From Stachybotrys elegans (lineage: Eukaryota; Ascomycota; Sordariomycetes; Hypocreales; Stachybotryaceae), in NCBI GenBank assembly GCA_020746835.1, contig JAGPNK010000014.1, positions 558,001 through 622,000 on the forward strand: DNA of 64,000 bases, given 5' to 3'. The notes under the pieces are model-generated. The model did not search any database. It had not been told where the DNA came from and saw only the letters and a list, made by a program, of their open reading frames with translations. Made by a program: the position numbers and the translations under genes. Positions 34,518 through 45,599 of this stretch are shown here, one piece after another. Each line of letters opens with the position of its first letter. Position 1 is the stretch's first letter.

Positions 34518-36574
34518 TCATCCAAAGTTAAGTCTGGTCTGGCCATGATCAAGTTTGGCTCCCCTGCCACGCTTGGAGGGTGCACTTGGTCGTTTTGGGA
34601 CGGAATTGCGGGAAGCTGGGCGTTCGGCGAATGTCGAAGTGACACGTTCTGCATCTTGGAGATCTTTGGCCATGTGCCAGTCCTGGTGGCTTTGGAGCGA
34701 CTCCGGATCCTCCATGCGAGCATTGCATCGCGGACACGCAAACGGATGCATGTCGTCCTGTTCCGCTTGCTGGTCCGCATCAGAAATCTCATCACCTCCC
34801 GTTGCAATTCCTTTGTCAGGAACCCCATCGGGGCCAGGGTCAGCTCGCTCGCCTTCACCGCCGCTGCCAGGTACATCCCCCTCGGGAGCTGTCGTTGCAC
34901 CTGATATCGATTTCTTGGCAAAGAAACGTTGTATGCCTCCTGTTTCGGCCCGGCGCCTCTTGACTGGCTGCTCGGGGGCGGGGACCGACGCACGATTCTC
35001 CGAGGCGCTGGTCAGATAAGAGGCCGCCTCATCGCCTTTGATGAGGAAGGCATCGATGCCCAAGTTCCCCTTGACGCCGTCCTCAAACCCGCCCACGCTT
35101 AGGCTGAGGTTCGCGCACGGCCATACCTTGCCTTCTGCAATTATCTGGCCGAGCATTCCTTTTGCAAGGTCGAACAATAATTGTTCGGTTATTGCCTTGC
35201 CTTGCGGGATCGGCCCCTGACGAGACCGCGTGTGACCAGCTTGTCGATGATGCAGGTTGATGCTCCGCGGACGGCGCTTGTGCTCCAGGACACCCTCCTC
35301 GACTAATCGAGAATAGATGTCGGCCGCAAAAATCCTCAACCATTTTACGGCCTGTTCGAACGAGCTGATGGTGGGACGGAAGGACTTTGCCGAGAGCATT
35401 GACTTGATCTGGACGCGCGAGTTGACCTCGCTGGTATCGATGCCCCTGATAGTATTGTGAACCCACTGGCCCGTGTCGGGGCCCAGCTTCTGCTTCAGCT
35501 GCTCCAGCGTAACGTCAAGGAGCTGCTTGACGTCCTCTGTGTGGAACGTAGATGTGACCTGGTCGCCGAGCTTCCCCCCCAGGTTCCGCAGCTTGGAGAT
35601 CTTGAAGCCCGTAAGAAACCCCTGGGCGGCGCGGCTGCGTACCACGGTCTGCTGGTTGGGCTTCTTGAAGCCGGAGCCCAACTTGCTTACCAGCTTGTTA
35701 CTGGCTATACCGGCTGAGCAGGTGTATCCCAGCTCCTCGCGTATACGTGCCCGAATCTTGCGTACAATTTCGGAACCAACCAGGATGGCCACGTCGTCCC
35801 AGTCTGGATCAAGAGCCTCTTGATCCTCGTCGAGGTCCACAAGGTGGTCAGCCTTCCAATCCAAGGCTACAATAGAAGGCAGCGGCAAGGCCTCAGAGAC
35901 ATCATCGTACGGCGGGGGGGCTGACAGCTCTGGGAAGCGGACCAGCATCTCTGCGTGAACCTGCGCTGAGAGATCGAGGAAGACTTCATCGATGCTTGCC
36001 TTTTCTACCTTTTGCATGTCAGATGGCAGGGAGTCCTTGATGAGGGCAAGGATCTTCCTTGACTGCAGGCGATATGGGTCGAGTGACACTTTGTCGGTCG
36101 CGATATGGGCCGCCGCATCGTCACGATATGCCCATTTCTCATCACCCTCGCGCCAAGTGGCCACATGCTGGGCTATCAGGTTGGGGCACAGCTTCATGGC
36201 CTCGGTAACATTGCAGTGCCGACCTATGCCGGAGGCCCGAGCGGGATAGTTGACAGCAATCAGGCCTTGCCTGGGTCACGATTAGAAATCCATCATCTGC
36301 AAGACTGTCGCCGTCACGAGTGAAAGGGCAAGCGAGTGCGAGGGGCTTACCACTGCTGGACAGCAAGCGGCTGGTCTTCCGGGACGTTGAGCCGGACCAT
36401 CTCACACTGCGCATAGAAAGCATCGAGATCTATGTGGGCAATGACTCTGAGCGGATTGGAGACGCCCGAGGACGCGAGGAGGGCGAGATGGCGATACGTG
36501 AAGCGCGAACGGCGGGAGCCATGTTGGTGCAATGGCGAGGACAGGGAGACGCCATAGTGCGGAGAATCCGGCAT
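34518..36574 (-). CDS. rad30: DNA polymerase eta (translesion synthesis)
   Basis: Y-family polymerase that bypasses UV photoproducts in the nucleus, recruited by ubiquitinated PCNA. Exons 36351-36574 and 34518-36270 join as TG|G to 658 residues. Palm/finger motifs visible: IAHIDLDAFYAQCE (first metal-binding Asp), VNYPARASGIGRH, KASIDEVFLDLS (catalytic Asp-Glu) and CSAGIASNKLVSKLGSGFKKPNQQ. The little-finger (PAD) region ends with FEDGVKGNLGIDAFL. At the C-terminus, a C2H2 ubiquitin-binding zinc finger (ACPRCNARMEDPESLQSHQDWH) is preceded by a PIP-like GGIQRFF and followed by a PIP-like QTRLNFG at the very end. All expected catalytic residues are present. The short upstream Met at 36574 is used because the conserved core needs exon 1. 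Confidence 0.93.
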
Positions 36575-39523
36575 GCTGCTGGACTCCTAACGCCGATACG
36601 AAGTCGGCATATGACTCTTTGTGCTTGTTACGTGATTTCCCACATGTCGGTGCGAGTCAAAGTCGAGACGGGCCAACGGCAGCAAGATGACAAAGTGAAC
36701 TGAGCAAGTTGGCCTGGACAGACAGCCCCACTGTCACCAAGCCACCTTCCCTCACAATTATGTCTAGGGTAGCCACCAGCAGTACTTGGATTTCGCTGCG
36801 TCAACCACATAATTGGAAGTACCACCCGCATCCTCCAAAACAACATCAGAACATCAACATATTGCTTGTCTCTCTTTGCTTGGAATGGCAATGGGCTGGT
36901 CAGGATATTATGCTTGCCTGAAAAAATCCAGACTAGCGAGTAGGGCCGTCCAGGATTGGTCAATTAAATGTCAAGTCATAGGATACGGTTCCAATATCCT
37001 ACCATTTCCCCCGTCATACGTTTCGGTTGTTCAAGTTCTGCATTATTGCAAGCTTCAACGGGCTGCCTATACTCCCCATCACTCATTGACCCCCTACTGC
37101 GCATCAAACACACTTTTTCTGGGATTATAGTACTGAAAATGTATTGGTCTCCAAAGAATCTTTGTTGACAACTCAATATGTTATGTTGGTCCATCTCGTA
37201 CCCCCACGAATAGGATAGAGCACGATCATCTTTAATAGTAATCACGCTCCAAAAGGCAGTCATGTGAATGGAGCTACCTAGAGTCCACGTCGAATTGCCC
37301 TGTTTAAAATTTCCATTTTCTGCCGCTGGCTGGACTTGGACAGTGATTGCTCTGTCAGTCGTGGCGCCATACAAATTAAAGGGGATGTCTGTTGCCACAG
37401 CAGCATCCCACCCAACGCCTCTTATAGGAATCCCGCCAGCTCTAAAGGAACAGCTGAACCAACCAGCCTCTGGCTGTCTGATAGAGCCAGATTGTATGGC
37501 TGTAGAACCGTCGCTGTGCTTTGACCTGGCAACCCAGGGAAGCAACCCCAGGCATCTATGTGAGTGTCCCGATCCGATCGTAACATATATCACAGCCATA
37601 GTAAATGCTGCTTCTTATCATGAGAAAAATTCCCACATATCGTGCTGACAGAGAAGAAGGATCGTAAGAGAAAAGCCTCTCGGTTTCTATCATGTCTACT
37701 TGTTCTGAGAATTGACCATGCCACCTACACCTATCAACACTGGTGCTTCTCTTGGCCCTGGATGTAACCGAACACTTCCAACAACGCATAGCATCCATCA
37801 AAGATAGATCAATTCTGAAATAGTCTTTCGCTATTTTCTTCACTTACCTGGAAATTTAGTCAATTGCCACAGCACTGGAGGAACCAGCCGTCTGTGGAGG
37901 AGGCCGCTATATCCCCTTGCAAGCTCTCTGGGCATGTATAGTTCCATTAATGCCACATTGTAATATGCAGGCAAATGAATTCTAAATGTAACAATCGAAT
38001 CTACATGAGCACTGGAACCGGCTTTCGATCACCCCCTGGCTTTCGTGTTTACCAAGTCAAGCGCTTCAATCACAATCCTGTCATCCTGACGGGTCAATTT
38101 CCGAACATAGCACACACTGCGGGACCAGTATCAAACAAACCTACTCGATAAGATAGGGATGGCAAATAATTGCGTGGTCCGCACCGTTGCCGGTGATGCC
38201 AGGAACAATCTCACCCGCTCAAGCCATCCTGAAACCGGGGACAGAGATTACAAGGCAACCAATATTACCGATCAGCGTCCATCAAAGATGGCCCCGGCAG
38301 GCTAGACGTTGTAACACCAGACAATTTTTATTTCGTTCAGCCTCGTCTTATTCGGTATCATTACTCAGTGTAGATAGCACATTTTGTTGTAACGGCCCTG
38401 GCTCCGACAAGCTGACTATATACACCATCGCTATTCTCCGAGTATGTCATCTCACTATCCTTCTATAGTTATATGGCTAGGGTTTGCTTCTGTTCCTTGT
38501 GCGAATTTGTCGCTTGTGTATCCGTACTACCGTTCCTAGGAATGAACCCGCCAGACTCGAGGTGTTCGTCCACTGCCATACTTCATAACTAGCCGAGTAA
38601 TGGGAGAACCAACCTCCATAGATGCGCCATTCAGTACCGAATCCAGATCATACTGCGATTCGGTCCGATTCTGACATCAATATCCGGGGATGGTGGTGAT
38701 CCTCTGTGTTGATATTACAGGGGACTGGTGGAAGTGCCGGAGATATAGCCAAATCGTTCAACCAGTAAGTGATTGATCAAGGCTCTTCGATGATCCGCAG
38801 TGATATCACACAGAAAGGCACAGCCGTGCCGTAATCCATAACCGGGAATCCTGGTCCGGCCCCTCGTGAGAGCCACGGTGCCATGGAAGGCTGTTGTTCA
38901 ATGGGCGGGCGACCCCTCTGACTTCCCATACAGGCAATATTGATGGCTTCACACTTCCGCTTATATCGAAATATTGGTACCCAGGGTTATCGGTTGTCCA
39001 CTCGAGAAAAAAGTCAAGATCTAAAGAGGCTTTCGGAAGGCATATGGGCCAGGAGTATTTTTGTCTAGCGAGCTCGACGCCTTTGTCTGGGCTTTCGTCC
39101 GCTGAGTTCGCCAACACGGCAATCAGTGTACTTGGATGCCCGATTGAGGGCTTGTATCGGGCAAGCAGATAGTAATAGTAGCCGAGCCTCGTCAGGGGTT
39201 GCCTCTCCCTGAAAGGTCGATGTAAATTTGTCGCAACGATGGCGCACATAAAAGGTCCTGGCGGTCATTGGGATACTAGAGCTTGGCTCTTGGAGTGCTC
39301 ACGCAGAATGCGCTATCGGGGCTCATGATACACCAGAGCACAAACCAGACAAAGCGTTCCGACCGAAGCCCAATGTGCTGCGCTTATCCTACCCATATGA
39401 GATATGAGGAGCACGACCATCGAGTTAAAGGCATACCATATACAACAGAGCTGAGTATGTCTGAGAAACTCCGAGCCATGAAGCAAGCAGACTAGCTCAC
39501 AAAGATGATAGTTGCTATTAGCT
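36575..39523. other. AT-richer intergenic tract
   Basis: About 2.9 kb of noticeably more AT-rich sequence. Two minus-strand open frames (36976-37599 and 38806-39249) read like protein in places (ALSYSWGYEMDQHN; LDLDFFLEWTTDNPGYQYFD). They match no family I know and lack clear starts. They could be exons of an unrecognised or decaying gene. Confidence 0.35.
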
Positions 39524-39937
39524 ATGACGAACCCATCTTTCGAGAATAATGACGGCGACAAAACGCCGCCTGAAGAAAGCCACAGGAGCAAAGGCCCTCA
39601 AGACCAAGTTCCAGAGAACCCGGAACCAACTGATGGCAGTGTTGGAGCGGCATCAGCAGGCCAATCTACAGATGGAGAGGATGGCGAGCCAGGGGATGCT
39701 GGCAACGATGAAGAGGGCGAAGACTCTCATGCTGAGTCGAGTGACGGTTCTGGGCCCGATGAATCCTCCCCCTCGCCGCCCACTGCACACAACCCCCCTT
39801 CTCCAACTGCGGGTTGGTATTGTTGTCAATGCAGTTTCCAAAACAGCGATCACAGCACTGGGACGGAGAGCGATGGGACAGCTAAATGCATGAACTGTCC
39901 TCACCACGAATGTCGTGATTGCAGACGCGTACAATGA
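39524..39937 (+). CDS. Small acidic protein with C-terminal Cys-rich zinc-binding-like motif
   Basis: 137 residues from ATG 39524. The first 95 residues are disordered and acidic (DGEDGEPGDAGNDEEGEDSH). The last 40 have W-Y-C-C-Q-C, a spacer, then C-M-N-C-P-H-H-E-C-R-D-C-R-R-V-Q. The pattern C-x2-C-x-H-x2-C-x2-C-R-x-V is shared with the mini-protein at 45468. Similar short W-x-C-x2-C proteins of unknown function are familiar in Sordariomycetes. Metal binding is inferred from the Cys/His spacing only. No TATA box was identified and no intron is needed. Confidence 0.6.
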   Translation: MTNPSFENNDGDKTPPEESHRSKGPQDQVPENPEPTDGSVGAASAGQSTDGEDGEPGDAGNDEEGEDSHAESSDGSGPDESSPSPPTAHNPPSPTAGWYCCQCSFQNSDHSTGTESDGTAKCMNCPHHECRDCRRVQ

Positions 39938-40319
39938 GGAGCCAAGTTGTCAGCACCCTCGCACAGACCTGTCTTGAGTTGCCATCAAGATGACATCTTG
40001 GGTACACCCTTGGGTATCGGAAGGAGACACAACGTGGGTGGAGTGGGATGTGTACTAGGTTAATAGCCATAGGAGATGATGAGAAGAACTGCGTACCTCG
40101 TTATGTGGGAAGTTTCCATGTCCTTCGCATGTGGGCCATTTCACGAAAGCACGCAACTCGGCCTTGCGGTGCAAGAATATAAGAACCCGTGTATGTATCT
40201 AATTAAAATGCCTGTGCGGTAAAAATAACCCAACCGCAATCCGTTCCACGTATATACCGTTCCAAAGAAATGACTAGCTCGCTATACAAAAGTAAAACTC
40301 AGGGGTATCAAGAAGCGTA
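39938..40319. other. Convergent intergenic region
   Basis: Between the small Cys-rich gene (plus) and pfa5 (minus). Nothing else seen. Confidence 0.4.
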
Positions 40320-41675
40320 TTACCGGTGACTGGGGCGCCTGTGCTGCATTTCGATACCCGTCTCTGCCCCGGGGAGCTGCTCATCCGGTAGGCCAAAGCG
40401 CCTCTTCAATTCGGCTATGAGCGGACCGTATTCATAGTCGCTCTCCATGCTCTCATGATTGCAGCAGGGTGAGTGTTTGATGGGAAGAAGCCATTCGACA
40501 ATGTTGTTGCCCATTACTGACTTCCAATTGCGCCAGTATCCGAGATCCCAAGGGTTCTCGCCGAGCTCTGTCTGCACAATCGCGAATGTATGGATGGCCT
40601 CCTTATCCCTCACGGAGCCGGAGCTCATGGAATCATGCGGAGAAGAAACGTTGGGTGCGGCACCAAAGCCCTGGGGTCTGGCCAAAGGATAAACGATGGT
40701 GTGGTATCGATCCGTGGGTGGGCTGTTCCGAGGTATCCGGATGGCAAGCTGATACTTCTGAGAGCCTTTGAGCATGTCGATGTTGGTGATGTTGGTGAAT
40801 ATGTATCGACCTGAGGTGAGAGTCATGGCCATGGTGAAGAAGCCAAAGAATCCAGAAAGAGCAATGACGGCAACAACAAGCCCATCTACAGACTCCCCGT
40901 TGCGCCTTTGAAGACTCAGACAGTATGCGCCCGCCGAAAGGGTGACGATGCAAAGGCCGGTGCAGTAGAAAGTGAATTGCACAAAAAAGTTGAAAGCTAG
41001 ACCGAGATTAGCGACGAGAATCACGACCGCCGTCAGCCATCCAGCAGAACATACAAGTTTCCGACACCATGCCGCCTACCCAAGGACAGACATGATCAAG
41101 CTTTCGGATGCAGCGTCCTAGATCGCTGGAGTGGTGGGCGCGGTCTGGCTTCCAGTGCCTGCACTCAGAGCACCAGTTAGGCCGGCCATCTGCCTGGCAG
41201 ACAAAGACAGATTTGCTATAGAATTGTTCAAGCCCAGGGCTGTCGGGGTTGTTGTCTGGGGGGTTCCACGATCCCCACGCGGGAGCTTCGGGGTCGGGGT
41301 TGCGGCGACTGCGCTTGGGGATGTCGTGACTGCCCGTATCTCGCCCGTGAGGCAGAGGGACGATTGCCGGGTTCGTTTGGACGGTGTAGATTGTTCGCAG
41401 GTAGGTGGCAGCGGAGAAGATGAGGCAGAGGAAGTAAAGAACGAGGAGAGCAGCGGCGACGCCCGATTCGCGTCGTTGGGAGTTCAAATAGTCGACTGCC
41501 GCAGTCAGGTCAGCCTCTCGACTTTGGCGATGCTGCGCCGCGCGCGCAAAGACTTACTGCAAATGTGTCCGACGACAACGTAGGTAGCAAATGTGATGAC
41601 TGCTACAATAAAGCAGGGGATCAGGCGCACAGCCCAGCGACCGCCAGAGTTGCGGAGACGAACGGTATTGGCCAT
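40320..41675 (-). CDS. pfa5: Palmitoyltransferase Pfa5 (DHHC family)
   Basis: Protein S-acyltransferase of internal membranes. Exons 41558-41675, 41055-41495 and 40320-40996 join in frame to 411 residues. Two N-terminal membrane spans ([43 protein letters not shown]) precede the Cys-rich domain [39 protein letters not shown]. Two more spans follow ([39 protein letters not shown]). The acyl-accepting Cys is present, but the signature reads D-H-V-C instead of D-H-H-C. Deviations at this position are known for filamentous Pfa5-type enzymes. A TTXE-like [14 protein letters not shown] region follows the last span. The C-terminal tail is hydrophilic. Confidence 0.9.
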
Positions 41676-44600
41676 TGCGGCATCTCGGCCGCAGCGTTGC
41701 TGGCCGTCGAGCAATTTGTGTGTTGCATCAATTAATCGATGGGCGGTTATATTACTTGTACCTGTACTCCGTACTTGTAGGTGGTAGGTGACGACAGCCT
41801 TCTTACTGGATTACTCATCCAGTCACCCAGTTCTGGATTTGGCCTAGCTGCCTCTCGGCTGTGGATGCCGGCCATGGCAGGCTGCCAACGACCATGCTAA
41901 AACTTAGCCCGAGATATCCGCTTCTCGATGAGGTACTACCTAGGTGGCCTTTTCTATCACGTCTCTAGGCAAATGCATTAGTAGAAAGGCTTTTGAACCG
42001 TTGCGAATAGCTTGGTCTTGTGTATTTGGAACGCACCGTACACGTCTTCATCAAGCGGTAATGGCAGTACATGACTGGATTCGACGCCGATTGGGTATTC
42101 GAGATTGCTGCCAGCTGTCTCCGCATTGTACTTACGCAAGAAGAAGAGGCCGAGCCTCAGCCCCTGGGCTTCGTCATTACCTGTCATGACCGAACTGCCT
42201 GGTATTCTTCATGCCCTTATTCAGGAAATCTTCTCACAGGTTCTGTGGGGAAGGTGCATCCATCTCTTGGGAAGGTGGGATGGGGTATGGACAGGCATTC
42301 AATTCACGGCAGGCACCTCAACGTATTTGCCTTTTTAATACCTAAGGCATTACCACCGTGTTGGCCATGTGGCAGTGATTTCTTTTCATCATTGATTGCA
42401 CTACAAACCAATCCTTCAATCATCGTCGAATCCGTCGTCTATCGTGTCGGATCTGAGATGACAGCAGCGCGTGGCCTCTGGCTGCTTTCGTTCTGTCACA
42501 ACAATGCTAGGCACCCATAGAGCCCAAACACGATGAAGTTCACGGCCTGTCAACACCACCAAACCAAAGTCGAAATAATACGCCTGACTATGCGCCCTTT
42601 GCCCAATATATCGCTCATTGGGGCTGCGGCTTGGCCTTGCCCAATGTAGAATCCTCAGCTCTGGGTTAGCCGCACCTGGAGCTGGAGGCACGCCTTTCCT
42701 GCCAGTTCGCCATTCCTCGCCGTCCCTTCCGAGCCTTCCTTTGGTGTGAAAACGAGCAGTCCTGTCAATCCAGCCGCATTTATCAAGGTCTCCCGTTGCC
42801 AACGAAGCCCCCGACTTGTATCAAGTATGCTGACCAGTCTGAGTGACCTCAACCATGGACGCATCATCACATATAGCCTTACCCCAGGCCAAGCAGCAAC
42901 GACCTGCGCTCGACACTTTAGATCAAAACTCAAACAACTACCCTGACCTCCTATACATGATATGAGAGGCTTGCCACAGGCCCTGGCCTTGCCATATCCT
43001 CGGCACGTATCCACGATGCTACACCTGGTCCTTGCGCCGACTACCTTACAAAGAAGTGCCCGAATCGCGAGCGCGGCATTATAACGGGGAAAACTGTCCT
43101 TATCAAATATTGCGTGAGCTCCCCATTCCATCCTCTGCTCTCCTTTATATTCTGTTTACATCTCGTTTACCTCTCGTTTACCTCTTTATGGCGGGTGCGG
43201 GTCAGCCCGATGACTCTTGCATCGAGATCAACCCAAACACCAATGACATATTGCACTTTAACATCTGCTAATCGTCCACAAGGCTATTGCGATGTGTTGG
43301 CCCTGTTATCGATGTATACTTCCTACGAAATGTGCAAAACCTGCCTAAAATTCGGTGGACCTCAACACCGTCGAATCCTTCGTCAGGCTACCACCACGGC
43401 ACCACCACAGTCACAGATTGATAAGGCTCGATGTCAAGACCAACATACTGAGGCAACAAGAGCCTTGGCTGGACATATAAAGAGGAAGGCTACCCCTCGT
43501 CAGCTTTGTCGGAAGCAGATATGTCGCAATCTGCAAGCCCTCGGGCCACACATACTCCTGTTAGGTGCACCATATGCTACCCCCTCTTCTAAACATTTGG
43601 AAGCTAGATTCTAACTATTTACTGAGAAGGAACAGAAGGGCAAGCGACTTTCATCAAATATGACTTCGAACTTTGTCATGCATACCAAGACCCAGGAACA
43701 GACCAAAGTGACTGACTGTTCAGCGATCGGATACACGGTTGAACGTCGTGCGGAACCGCGACGACATCAGCCCGGAACAAGCTGCGAGGCCGACCGAAGA
43801 ATAATCGGCTCATCCAAGTAGGCGTCCTGCTGCCAGCATGACTTGCATCGCGGTATGGATCCCACCGTCATTCACATCCACCGAGCGAGCCACAGGCGAG
43901 TGGCTTGTCTATTTCCCACCTTCTTTCCACGCTTTCTTGATGAGAGGCAATACGGCCATACCCCGAACCGAGAAAGAGGGAATGCGAAAGTAACTGACGT
44001 CGATTCGGTATTTGCAGCTTGGCCTCGCCTTGCTGATTGCCCCTCGTGCGCACCTTTGCAAGGCAGAAAGCACCCCTGCTTCCGCCAAATGACATTGCCA
44101 CCGTCACCGCACTGTTAGGACTACATTCCGATTCACAAGCGGAAAATCCACCATGACGAAGCTTCGCATCGGTGTGACAAGACCCGTGACGAAGATACTC
44201 TATTTCCAATTATTCAATCGCTGGCTTCACGCCCTTCTTGCCGTGGACTCGTCAATTGGTTCGCGAACGATGGATCTGGAATCATCCTAGCCCAAACGGC
44301 TGCTGACGCCTACTGCACCGCCATCACTCGCCGCTCTGCCCAGTAATACACTGCTGTCGATGCACGGGCCGATGAAGCGACGTCGATTGCCAAACCGAAG
44401 GGCAACTACCTCGTTATGACGAGGGGTTTGCACCAAAGCCTTCACGCGACACCTCAGCCCAAGCGCGCATCTCGCGAACCAGTGCGGTGAGGACACCGAC
44501 CCTCGCGCCGCCGCTGGCCGCTGGCCTCCGGTCTACCCTTGGCTGTTATTAGGCGGAAGTGGCCGCCAATGCGTGTGAGAAAGCAGGTAACCTTTCTCCA

Positions 44601-45467
44601 CCCCCCGGGTCCCCATGCAGAAGGGGCGGGCGATTGCATAGGGCTTGTCTGGTACAGCTGACGCTGAGATGGAGAATTTCTTGGATCCTGTCGGAAGTCA
44701 AGGCCACGACCCGAAACGAAGCGCCCTCTGTCCGATTGAGCGACAGGCATGGTGGAATGTACCTCACAATTGTCACGGACCGTCACGAGGATCCGCACAT
44801 ACCCCTAGGCACTTGTTATAACGGCAAGTGCAGTGGATTCTTCACATTCCCTTGTCAGTGCAGTGGGATGGGTTCTTTGGTGCCTCGGAGGGCAGACGTC
44901 GCAGCCTTGGACTGGGTCTTGCTGAGCCATGCCGGACGACGGCTTCTTGCACGCCCTTGGCCCCCTGGGACAAGATCCACGAGTGAGTCAAGATAACCGC
45001 AGACAGGCAGTGAGAACTCTCCGAACGGGAGACGATGCCTTTTCTTGTCGCTCGGCCACAGAAGGCACCCTTTTGCGGCGGACCGCCTGCTTCCCACAGC
45101 GACGACCACGTATGTGCGTGCGTAGTTGAGACGGGGCGTGTGATGGAAGCTCTTGATCCACACGGTGTCATTGTGGTTGGAACTTCCAAAGGGCGTTTGC
45201 CGACGCTGATGGGGCTTGGAGAAGGCAGTCATTGGGGTTGTATCCTTGTGATACAAGACGGAGTGTATATTGCCAAACCTGTGAGCAATGTCCAAGGTCG
45301 AACCGTGTATATATATCCGCTGCCATTCGCGCCATCTCAGAACCAGGCTCTATGCTCCAACCTCAGCTCTACATCAACTCGAGATCTTGCTCATCTGCTT
45401 TCACTCTTCAACTTCTGTATCTCTCGGCTTCGACTCTTCTCGGCCAACACCCATACCTGTCCAAGAA
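41676..45467. other. Long intergenic tract
   Basis: About 3.8 kb with no gene I can support. It contains a TATAAA at 43476-43481 followed by only tiny frames (for example ATG 43526, 23 codons). An isolated 27-codon frame at 43188-43271 is without similarity to anything I know. The right end is the promoter of the mini-protein at 45468. Confidence 0.4.
45308..45316 (+). promoter_or_regulatory. TATA box of the Cys-rich mini-protein
   Basis: TATATATAT about 150 nt before ATG 45468, followed by a CT-rich leader (CAACCTCAGCTC, CTTCAACTTC). Spacing suits a fungal core promoter. Confidence 0.5.
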
Positions 45468-45599
45468 ATGGCCGGTAAACCTCTTGTTATGTGGCACTGC
45501 CACATGTGCGGCAACGGAGCTTGGTACCGCAGCACTACAGAGGTGTGCCCACACTGCAATCACATCCTCTGCTCTTCTTGCCGGATGGTCAGGGAATAG
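45468..45599 (+). CDS. 43-residue Cys-rich mini-protein with zinc-binding-like motif
   Basis: ATG 45468 to TAG 45597-45599 gives MAGKPLVMWHCHMCGNGAWY followed by RSTTEVCPHCNHILCSSCRMVRE. Three CxxC-type pairs and a His form W-x-C-x2-C...C-x2-C-x-H-x2-C-x2-C-R-x-V. This is the same arrangement as the tail of the protein at 39524. A TATA box and CT-rich leader lie immediately upstream, which supports a real short gene. Role unknown; the spacing suggests a compact zinc ribbon. Confidence 0.6.
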   Translation: MAGKPLVMWHCHMCGNGAWYRSTTEVCPHCNHILCSSCRMVRE

